From Nitrospira sp. (GTDB taxonomy: Bacteria > Nitrospirota > Nitrospiria > Nitrospirales > Nitrospiraceae), in assembly GCA_016873525.1 (NCBI GenBank), contig VGXD01000018.1, positions 1-14,958 of the forward strand: DNA of 14,958 bases, in the 5' to 3' direction. Positions within the stretch are counted from its first letter, which is position 1. Each line of letters opens with the position of its first letter. Below are positions 6,145 through 14,958 of the stretch, piece by piece. The position numbers and the translations under genes are program-made. A model generated the notes under the pieces. The model worked only from the letters and a program-made list of their open reading frames with translations, was not told the DNA's origin and searched no databases.

Positions 6145-7086
6145 ATGACGAAGCCTCCCCTCATCCTGGCGCACGGCGGCGCCGGGAAAAGCCCCATGAC
6201 CAAGGCCCAGCGAGCCTGCCTGGCCGAAGCGCTGGCCTCCGGTTACGAGTTGCTGCGCCGAGGCGCCCCCTCCATTGACGCAGTCGAAACCACGATCAAA
6301 ATCCTGGAAGGGTCCGGCGTCTTCAACGCAGGAGTCGGCTCATGCCTTCAGTTGGACGGCAGCAAGCGGATGGATGCCTCCATCATGGAAGGGCGGGATC
6401 TGCGGGCCGGGGCCGTCGCCGGGATCGAACTGGTGCGCCATCCCATCAGCGCAGCGCGGCTCGTAATGGAAGAGACCGCCCACGTCCTCTTGGTAGGGCC
6501 CTCCGCCACGCGCTTTGCCCGGCACTGGAAGCTCGACCGGCAGTCTCCTCCCACCAGGGCGCAACAAAAAGCCGCATCGGTCAAGGCGATGAAACGCGCG
6601 GGGCTGAGCGGAGCGCAGCGCCGGACCTTGAGCGTGTTCGCACAGATGCAGACACGGTCGCGACGCGAGGCCAGAGACACGGTCGGCGCTGTGGCGCTGG
6701 ATCGAGATGGCACGGCGGCGGCCGGGGCCTCCACCGGAGGGATCGCGCTGATGTTGCCGGGGCGCGTGGGCGACACGCCCTTGATCGGCTGCGGGGTCTA
6801 TGCCGATAATGAAGCCGGAGCGGTGTCGATGACCGGCCTGGGCGAGGGTATCATCCGGCTCGCTGTGGCCAAGGAGATCGCGGATCGCTTGGCGGGCGGC
6901 GCCAGCCCGGTCATGGCAGTCCGGTTGGTGTTGGCGAAGCTGGCCACACGCGTCCAGGGTCGCGCCGGTGCCTTGGTCCTCGCCAAGGACGGCCGGTTTG
7001 CCATCGCACACAATACGGCCCGCATGACCGCCGGTTATTGGAACGGGAGCGGGAAGCCGGTGGTGAAGGATAAGTTTGAACGATGA
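6145..7086 (+). CDS. isoaspartyl peptidase / plant-type L-asparaginase (Ntn hydrolase)
   Basis: The 313-residue product is a Thr-dependent N-terminal nucleophile hydrolase that hydrolyses L-asparagine and/or beta-aspartyl dipeptides from damaged proteins. The order of motifs is complete: ILAHGGAG (7-14) at the start of the alpha chain, FNAGVGSCLQLDG, DASIMEG, then RDTVGAVALD. T179 would become the free N-terminal nucleophile after autocleavage between D178 and T179. STGG (196-199), LPGRVGDTPLIG (204-215) and TGLGEGIIR (230-238) form the substrate pocket of the beta chain. No signal peptide is present, so it is probably cytoplasmic. The ATG at 6145 has no obvious ribosome binding site. The stop codon lies within a heptamer repeat, and the last residues DKFER are partly repeat-derived. 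Confidence 0.9.
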   Translation: MTKPPLILAHGGAGKSPMTKAQRACLAEALASGYELLRRGAPSIDAVETTIKILEGSGVFNAGVGSCLQLDGSKRMDASIMEGRDLRAGAVAGIELVRHPISAARLVMEETAHVLLVGPSATRFARHWKLDRQSPPTRAQQKAASVKAMKRAGLSGAQRRTLSVFAQMQTRSRREARDTVGAVALDRDGTAAAGASTGGIALMLPGRVGDTPLIGCGVYADNEAGAVSMTGLGEGIIRLAVAKEIADRLAGGASPVMAVRLVLAKLATRVQGRAGALVLAKDGRFAIAHNTARMTAGYWNGSGKPVVKDKFER

Positions 7087-7147
7087 AAGCTGAACGCTGA
7101 GTGACCATTGTTCTCAGCTCATCGTTCCGCGTTCATCACTCAGCGTT
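7077..7147. repeat. palindromic heptamer repeat (TGAACGC type) at the asparaginase/VOC junction
   Basis: Four 7-base units, TGAACGA, TGAAAGC, TGAACGC and TGAGTGA, run from 7077 to 7104. AACGCTGAGTGA (7093-7104) has a perfect 12-base inverted copy, TCACTCAGCGTT, at 7136-7147, with a 31-base loop that itself keeps a 7-base periodicity. The second unit supplies the TGA stop of the asparaginase gene. The right arm ends directly before GGAG, the binding site of the VOC gene. Confidence 0.7.
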
Positions 7148-7157
7148 GGAGTGAGGC

Positions 7158-7604
7158 ATGAGCCGAGCGTTGTTCCACCTCGCTTTTCCAGTCGGGGATA
7201 TTGCCGAGGCGAAGACATTCTATGTCGAAGGCCTCGGCTGTCGCCTTGGCCGCGAATCGGCCCGCGCCATGGTGTTGGAACTTGCCGGCCATCAACTCGT
7301 CGCGCATCTGTCGGAACAAACACTCGAACCGCAAAAGGGCGTCTATCCCCGCCACTTCGGCCTCGTCTTCACGTCAGAGCAAGACTGGCAAGCCCTGGCC
7401 GATCGCGCCAAGGCCAAGGGCCTGCGCTTCTACCAGCAGCCACGCCGCCGCTTCCCCGGCACGAGGATCGAGCATGCGACCTTCTTTCTCGAAGATCCCT
7501 TCCACAACTTGCTGGAGTTCAAACACTACACCCACGAGTCGGCCATCTTCGGGGAGCAGGACTTTACCCAAATAGGCGATACGAGCGGCGAACCGGCGGA
7601 CTGA
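7158..7604 (+). CDS. VOC-superfamily (glyoxalase/dioxygenase fold) protein
   Basis: The 148-residue product has the two beta-alpha-beta-beta-beta modules of the vicinal oxygen chelate fold. Module 1 starts LFHLAFPVGDIAEAKTFY (5-22) and module 2 starts RHFGLVFTSEQDWQAL (65-80), ending FFLEDPFHNLLEFKHY (109-124). H7, H66 and E120 sit where VOC metalloenzymes bind their divalent metal, so a metal-dependent enzyme is likely; the substrate cannot be told. Length is typical of a single-chain VOC protein. GGAG six bases before the ATG supports the start. It lies 71 bases after the asparaginase-type gene, with a palindromic repeat between, and is convergent with the ORF6N gene. Confidence 0.82.
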   Translation: MSRALFHLAFPVGDIAEAKTFYVEGLGCRLGRESARAMVLELAGHQLVAHLSEQTLEPQKGVYPRHFGLVFTSEQDWQALADRAKAKGLRFYQQPRRRFPGTRIEHATFFLEDPFHNLLEFKHYTHESAIFGEQDFTQIGDTSGEPAD

Positions 7605-7649
7605 CGGGGCACTAAGCGCTCCTTGCCTTTACCTGTCCTAATTTTGGAC

Positions 7650-8126
7650 CTACCGTTCCCGATGAAAACCAATCCGACGTCGTGGCACGACCGGCGGCGC
7701 CATGAGTTCCCGGATCGCGTCGAAGACGACTTTGAATTGCGCGTCGTATTTCTTTTCCAGTTCGTCCAGACGCCTTGCCAGCTCCTTGTTGGACGAGATC
7801 ATTTCCCGCAGCCGCACGAAGGCCCGCATAATCTCGATGTTGACGTGAACCGCTCGTTTGCTTCGGAGCACACTGGAGAGCATGGCGACTCCTTGCTCGG
7901 TGAAAGCATGGGGAGGATGTCTGCGGCCACCCCATCTTGAACTTGATATCGCAATTTGCGATTTCGAGTTTGAGAGGTTGCCATGAGACTTCACAATCTC
8001 GAATTCGGCCTTGGTTAATTGGAACATGAAGTCGCCAGGAAATCGATCGATGTTACGCCTGACCGCTTCGTTGAGTCTTCCAACCGTGACGCCGTACAAT
8101 TCTGCAAGATGACTGTCGAGCATCAC
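7650..8126 (-). CDS. ORF6N-domain DNA-binding-type protein, N-terminus uncertain
   Basis: The product contains an ORF6N domain, a module found in phage antirepressor-like and mobile-element-associated proteins. Visible are VMLDSHLAELYGV, then RNIDRFPGDFMFQLT, then AFTEQGVAMLSSVLRSKRAV with IMRAFVRLREM. A coiled-coil-like ELARRLDELEKKYDAQF helix follows, and then a basic tail. The first ordinary start codon is GTG at 8126, without a binding site. However, conserved family sequence (ERVEKKILLIRGHK) continues upstream in the same frame to the TGA of mtgA at 8208-8210. Real translation may therefore begin at a rare start (CTG at 8177 or ATT at 8195), or the 5' end may have been lost. Base composition is less GC-rich than its neighbours, consistent with transfer. 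Function is unknown beyond probable nucleic-acid binding. Confidence 0.72.
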   Translation of the reverse strand: MMLDSHLAELYGVTVGRLNEAVRRNIDRFPGDFMFQLTKAEFEIVKSHGNLSNSKSQIAISSSRWGGRRHPPHAFTEQGVAMLSSVLRSKRAVHVNIEIMRAFVRLREMISSNKELARRLDELEKKYDAQFKVVFDAIRELMAPPVVPRRRIGFHRER

Positions 8127-8207
8127 CTTATGGCCACGGATCAGAAGAATCTTTTTCTCGACACGTTCACTCGGCAGCCCGATGTCCGGCGCAATCCGGT
8201 CGCCTGT

Positions 8208-8969
8208 TCAGCGGCGGGCGTTTCCCTTGGCGGGTTTGGCCGGCTTGGTCGTGGTGTTCTCTCCCATCCAGTACAGAATCTGCTGTTGGCGCCTGGCGAG
8301 AGAAGGCGTGAGGCGGAGGGGCAGGGGATCGTACCGTCTGGGAGAGGGCAGAATCGCGGCCAAGAGCGCCGCTTCCTGGGGCGTCAGGTCGAGGGCCGAT
8401 TTGCCGAAGTGGTGCCGCGCCGCCGCCTCGATGCCGTAGACTCCCTGTCCCCATTCCACGACGTTCAAGTAGAGTTCCAGGATGCGGGACTTGCGCAAAT
8501 GTCGTTCCAACGCCCGCGTGATCAGCGCCTCATGGGCTTTCCTGAGCAGGGTTTTGTCGGAGGACAGATAGAGGTTCTTGGCCAATTGCTGGGTGATGGT
8601 GCTGCCGCCGCGCTGGAACTGCCCGACCTTCCAATTGCGTGTGGCCGCTCCCCACAGACTGCTCCAGTCGAAGCCTTCGTGGGAATAGAACGAGGCGTCC
8701 TCGGCCACGATGACGGCGCGTTGGACATGGGGCGAGATGCGGGAGAGGGGCACCCAGGTCCAGTCCGGCTCGAACGAACGGTCGCCTTTATAAGCGTCCC
8801 TCATCCTGGCTTCGATCAAGGCGGTGGACGAGGGGTTGGTCGTCGCCAGGCCGGCCACGTCGGGCAGTGTTGCCAGCCAGTAGAGCGCGAGGCCCCCGGC
8901 CGGCAATCCCAGCAAGAGAAGCAGGGCGAGGCCGCCGCGAACCAGGCGCCGTCTCATTGACTTCGCCAT
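8208..8969 (-). CDS. mtgA: monofunctional biosynthetic peptidoglycan glycosyltransferase MtgA
   Basis: MtgA polymerises glycan strands from lipid II (GT51 family) without a transpeptidase domain. The 253-residue product has a basic N-terminus (MAKSMRRRLVRG), one membrane anchor at about residues 14-34, and then the GT51 core. The core motif IVAEDASFYSHEGFD carries catalytic E90. GGSTITQQLAKNLYLS (121-136), RKAHEALITRALER (143-156) with the second catalytic Glu, and ILELYLNVVEWGQGVYGIEAAA follow. The start at 8969 is preferred because longer readings run into the engB 5' end and lack family character; no clear binding site is visible there. It is divergent from engB (57-base gap). Its stop lies directly next to, and in frame with, the ORF6N gene. 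Confidence 0.93.
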   Translation of the reverse strand: MAKSMRRRLVRGGLALLLLLGLPAGGLALYWLATLPDVAGLATTNPSSTALIEARMRDAYKGDRSFEPDWTWVPLSRISPHVQRAVIVAEDASFYSHEGFDWSSLWGAATRNWKVGQFQRGGSTITQQLAKNLYLSSDKTLLRKAHEALITRALERHLRKSRILELYLNVVEWGQGVYGIEAAARHHFGKSALDLTPQEAALLAAILPSPRRYDPLPLRLTPSLARRQQQILYWMGENTTTKPAKPAKGNARR

Positions 8970-9026
8970 GGTGCAATGATACAGCACACGTGCAGGCGAT
9001 GAGCCTGCGACAGGGTAACGGACAGG

Positions 9027-9635
9027 ATGAAGATCATCGCGGTCGAGTTTCTCAAGAGTTGCGAACAGCCCGAGCACTTTCCCAAGGACCGCCTGCCCGA
9101 GGTGGCCTTCGTGGGGCGGTCGAACGTCGGGAAGTCGTCACTGATTAATTCCCTGTTGAATCACAAAGGTCTCGCCAGGGTCAGCCAGACCCCCGGCAAG
9201 ACCCGCATTCTGAACTTCTTTCGGGTGACCACCGACGATCCGAAGCTCAAGTCCTTCTACGTCGTCGATCTGCCCGGCTACGGCTATGCGAAGGTGGCCA
9301 AGTCGGTCCGCGCCCAGTGGGGGCCGATGATCGAGGGGTACCTGACGGCTCGGGCGCCCCTCCGCGGGGTCCTGCTGCTGGTGGATGCGCGGAGAACCGA
9401 GGGGCAGGAAACGGCCACGTTCGACTGGTTGCAGGGGTTGGGGCCGCCGCTGGTCGTGGTGGCGACCAAAGTGGATAAGCTCACGCGCGCCGCACGCGGC
9501 CGGCACTTGGACGCCATCAAGGCCTCGCTGCACCTGCCGGAGTCGGTGTCCCTCGTGCCCTATTCGTCCGTGAGCCATGAAGGGCGCGATGCGCTCTGGC
9601 GGGCGATCGTAGAAATCGTGACGCGTTCCGCGTGA
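9027..9635 (+). CDS. engB: EngB (YihA/YsxC) ribosome-biogenesis GTPase
   Basis: The 202-residue TRAFAC-class GTPase is needed for assembly of the large ribosomal subunit. All G motifs are present: G1 GRSNVGKSS (30-38), the family-specific SQTPGKTR (53-60) holding G2, G3 DLPGYG (81-86), G4 TKVD (147-150) and an SSVSHEG segment near 180-186 for G5. YAKVAKSVRAQW after G3 is typical of EngB. Length matches the family. The ATG at 9027 starts a normal EngB N-terminus (MKIIAVEFLKSC); the binding site is weak (GGACAGG). It is divergent from mtgA and convergent with the SurA-like gene. Its TGA lies in the left arm of a palindromic repeat. Confidence 0.95.
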   Translation: MKIIAVEFLKSCEQPEHFPKDRLPEVAFVGRSNVGKSSLINSLLNHKGLARVSQTPGKTRILNFFRVTTDDPKLKSFYVVDLPGYGYAKVAKSVRAQWGPMIEGYLTARAPLRGVLLLVDARRTEGQETATFDWLQGLGPPLVVVATKVDKLTRAARGRHLDAIKASLHLPESVSLVPYSSVSHEGRDALWRAIVEIVTRSA

Positions 9636-9677
9636 AGCGTATCTCGCGTGCATTGCGAACGACGCTTCACGCTTCAC
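9630..9677. terminator. inverted repeat between convergent engB and the SurA-like gene
   Basis: GCGTGAAGCGT (9630-9640) and ACGCTTCACGC (9662-9672) are perfect 11-base inverted arms around a 21-base spacer. The right arm continues as two heptamers, GCTTCAC GCTTCAC (9664-9677), so it belongs to the short-unit repeats of this window. The left arm contains the engB stop codon. Its position between convergent ends suggests a bidirectional terminator, although no U-run is present. Confidence 0.5.
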
Positions 9678-9689
9678 GAGCGACGCCCT

Positions 9690-10739
9690 CTAAAACTTCA
9701 CCTCGATATAGGCCTTGTCCTTGAGGGTCCTGATCCAGGCCTGGTACGTGTCCTCGCTCTTTTGCCGGTAGACGAGGCCCTGGATCTCCATCTTGACCTC
9801 GGCGAAGGGACGGAACTGGGGCGGATTTTTTTCTTCCAAGCGGATGATGTGCAGGCCTTGAGGGGTTTCGATCGGCTCGGTGACCTTGCCGGTCTCCAAC
9901 GTCGCCAGGGCCCGCTCGATCGGGGGCAGCAACTCGCCTTGGCGGACGTAGCCGAGGGCGCCGCCTCGTGACGCCTCCGGGCCGTCGGAGCGTCGGAGCG
10001 CCAGATCGGCGAAGTCCGCGCCTTGCTTCAATTCCGCATAAATCGCCGCCGCCTTGGCCCGCGCCGCCGCCCGGTCTTCATCGGAGCTGGGGACGATCAG
10101 GATCTGGCTGATGAGGTATTCTTCGGGCAGCAGGAATTGGCTCTGGTGCTGCAAGTAGTAGCGTTGCAGTTCGGTCTCGGACACCATCAAGTTGCCTCGG
10201 ACCTCGCGGTCCACCACCCGCAAGAGGATCAGTTGCTCTTTGATGGCCTTCTTCACGTCGGGCTTGGTGTCGTCCACCTTTTCGCCCTGGCGCTGCATCT
10301 CCTTCACGGCATTGGCGATCTCTTCATCCGTCACCTCCACGCCTTTGGCCTTGGCCATTTGCAGCTGGAGCTTGTGCTCGATCATCCGGGTGAGGGCGGT
10401 GTATTCGGCTTGATGCAGCCGGCGCTGTAACTCTGCGCCTCGGTATTGGTCCCGGATCCGCTTCTCGTCGGCATCGGTCTGCGCCTTGAGTTCGGACAGC
10501 GTGATCAGCTCGGTGTTGACGACGGCCACGATGCGGTCCGTCGTGGGGGCCGCCTCGACCGACCGGCCGGCGATCAGCAGCATGAGCAGGGCGGCGACGA
10601 GTCCTTGCGCGAGGCGCCGAAGGCGCGCACCGTTCTCCGCACGGCAGGTGCCGGGGACACCGGCGTCAGGGTGTGCGTCGTGTAAGGGGCGCGGCTGATG
10701 GAGAAGGATCAAGGCACACAACATGCGATCAGTGATCAC
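9690..10739 (-). CDS. SurA-like periplasmic parvulin/chaperone
   Basis: The product has a hydrophobic export segment (LAQGLVAALLMLLIAG), a SurA N-terminal chaperone-like helical region (about residues 65-200, TDRIVAVVNTELITLSEL onward) and one parvulin domain (about 205-310). The parvulin domain has RGGALGYVRQGELLPPIERAL, EPIETPQGLHIIRLE and a final helix. Such proteins escort outer-membrane proteins through the periplasm. The catalytic-region His of active parvulins (SHILV) is Gln here (SQILIV), so isomerase activity may be weak or absent. The start is uncertain. GTG 10739 puts about 45 polar, Pro/His-rich residues before the export segment, and no ordinary in-frame start lies closer. It is the last gene of the mfd cluster, 58 bases after the PrsA-like gene. 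Confidence 0.83.
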   Translation of the reverse strand: MITDRMLCALILLHQPRPLHDAHPDAGVPGTCRAENGARLRRLAQGLVAALLMLLIAGRSVEAAPTTDRIVAVVNTELITLSELKAQTDADEKRIRDQYRGAELQRRLHQAEYTALTRMIEHKLQLQMAKAKGVEVTDEEIANAVKEMQRQGEKVDDTKPDVKKAIKEQLILLRVVDREVRGNLMVSETELQRYYLQHQSQFLLPEEYLISQILIVPSSDEDRAAARAKAAAIYAELKQGADFADLALRRSDGPEASRGGALGYVRQGELLPPIERALATLETGKVTEPIETPQGLHIIRLEEKNPPQFRPFAEVKMEIQGLVYRQKSEDTYQAWIRTLKDKAYIEVKF

Positions 10740-10797
10740 AAAGTCCGGCTGCTGCTCCCGGGCGTTGCGGTCGAGCCCGGGTCGTGTAAGGCGGCCA

Positions 10798-11727
10798 TCA
10801 GGGCGCGGGCGCCGGCGGCGCCGCCGGCGGAAGTCCGGTATCTTCGGTCACGACCCTGGAGGCATCCGCCATTCGAATGGTCGCCGTCGAGCGCAGCGCC
10901 GACAGATATTCTTCGAACCGCTTCCGTTGTTTTTCGGCGTAAAGTTCCTGCTGGAGCCGTTCGCGGGCCGCAAGGGGCGAGGCGTCCCCGGACTCGCGGC
11001 TGAGGAGCTTGACGAGATGGAAGCCCGCGCGGGTCTCGACCGGCTCGCTGACCATGCCCGGCTTCAGGGTCATGAGCACCGCGTCGATCTTGGGGCCGAC
11101 CACGCCGCGTCGATAGGGGCCGAGGTCTCCGCCGCGCGACTTGGTCGCCTGATCGGAGGAGAAGCGCTGCGCGAGCTTGGCGAAGTCCCCTCCCTCGTCC
11201 AGTTGGCGTTTCAAGTCCTTCGCCTGTGCGGCGGTAGGGACCACGATCTGCGCGGCCCGGATCTGCTCGGCCGCCAGCAGCTCGGCGGAATGGGCCGTGT
11301 AATAGGCGTCCAATTCTTCCTTGGGGAGATCGATCTGCGCCCGGATGGCGGCGCGCATCAACTCTTCCAGCGCCAGTTGCTCCTTGACCCGCTCCAACCG
11401 TTCGCGAACGCTTGGGCTCTGGTCCAAGCCCTCCTTGCGGGCGGCCTGCAGCAAGAGTTCGCGCGAGATCAGGTCGTCGAGAAACTTGCGTTTCCCGCCT
11501 TCGCTTTTGTAGCGGGCCTGCGCGGCCGGAGACAACTCGGCCCAACGGAACTCAAACTCGCTCTGCGTGACGGGCTTGCCGTTCACGACGACCAGCACGG
11601 GCGATTCCTCGGTGGCCGGGCTGCAGCCGGCGAGGCCTGCGCCGAGGCTTCCGGTGAGGCCCAGGCAGGCGAGGGCGATCATCCAGGAGCGGAAGGCGGA
11701 AGAGGGAACGGTCGACGCTTGCGTCAC
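10798..11727 (-). CDS. PrsA/SurA-like parvulin lipoprotein
   Basis: The 309-residue product has a lipoprotein signal ending GLAGC (lipid Cys 35 from the chosen start). A SurA/PrsA-type helical N-domain starts LVVVNGKPVTQSEFEFRW. A single parvulin domain follows, with AQRFSSDQATKSRGGDLGPY and EPVETRAGFHLVKLL, and the chain ends in a Pro/Ala-rich tail. It is probably membrane-anchored and assists folding of exported proteins. The usual parvulin SHILV His is replaced (AAQIVV). The GTG at 11727 is chosen because GGAGA lies seven bases upstream. The ATG at 11682 would also leave a complete lipoprotein signal. It lies 22 bases after mfd and 58 before the SurA-like gene on the same strand, so co-transcription with both is likely. 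Confidence 0.86.
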   Translation of the reverse strand: MTQASTVPSSAFRSWMIALACLGLTGSLGAGLAGCSPATEESPVLVVVNGKPVTQSEFEFRWAELSPAAQARYKSEGGKRKFLDDLISRELLLQAARKEGLDQSPSVRERLERVKEQLALEELMRAAIRAQIDLPKEELDAYYTAHSAELLAAEQIRAAQIVVPTAAQAKDLKRQLDEGGDFAKLAQRFSSDQATKSRGGDLGPYRRGVVGPKIDAVLMTLKPGMVSEPVETRAGFHLVKLLSRESGDASPLAARERLQQELYAEKQRKRFEEYLSALRSTATIRMADASRVVTEDTGLPPAAPPAPAP

Positions 11728-11749
11728 GGTTGGTTCTCCAGAAAAATAA

Positions 11750-14958
<3,209 letters not shown>

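Noticed and set aside
7945..7965. Near-palindrome around ATCGCAATTTGCGAT inside the ORF6N gene
   Set aside because: It is short, imperfect at the centre and in a coding frame that reads through normally; there is no second copy in the window.
8019..8960. 313-codon + strand frame opposite mtgA and the ORF6N gene
   Set aside because: It covers two clearly identified minus-strand genes and is a low-complexity Gly/Arg-rich shadow.

Overview
The window is GC-rich bacterial chromosome, densely coded on both strands. The gene content fits a Gram-negative bacterium: a MurJ flippase, an MtgA transglycosylase, two SurA/PrsA-type periplasmic folding factors and lipoproteins. Overall style (high GC, heptamer-type intergenic repeats, an mfd plus two parvulin genes cluster) reminds me of Nitrospira or a relative. 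That is an impression from memory, not a demonstrated assignment.

Layout from left to right. Positions 2-175 hold the 3' end of an unrecognised + strand gene. Positions 213-881 hold three small minus-strand genes: a putative zinc-ribbon protein and two very small membrane proteins (37 and 50 residues), both with strong ribosome binding sites. Positions 1117-2746 hold an orphan PstS-like substrate-binding protein and a small lipoprotein, both minus. From 2859 to 7604 all genes are on +: murJ, an ogt-type O6-alkylguanine-DNA alkyltransferase, a conserved protein of unknown function, an isoaspartyl peptidase/asparaginase and a VOC (glyoxalase-fold) protein. From 7650 to 8969 on minus lie an ORF6N-domain protein and mtgA. 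engB (9027-9635, +) then meets a convergent minus-strand cluster: a SurA-like parvulin, a PrsA-like parvulin lipoprotein and mfd, whose 5' end lies outside the window.

Functionally this is mostly housekeeping: envelope building (murJ, mtgA, the parvulins), DNA repair (ogt, mfd), ribosome assembly (engB) and protein repair or turnover (the asparaginase-type hydrolase). The ORF6N gene is the only clear accessory gene.

I do not see a defence island, phage, transposon, CRISPR array, tRNA or rRNA. The most unusual signal is a set of short-unit tandem repeats (7- or 9-base units), mostly palindromic. They sit at gene ends, often supply the stop codon of the preceding gene, and in one case lie inside ogt. 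Second are the tandem small membrane-protein genes, and third is the ORF6N gene, whose conserved N-terminus runs up to the mtgA stop codon in the same frame with no ordinary start codon.
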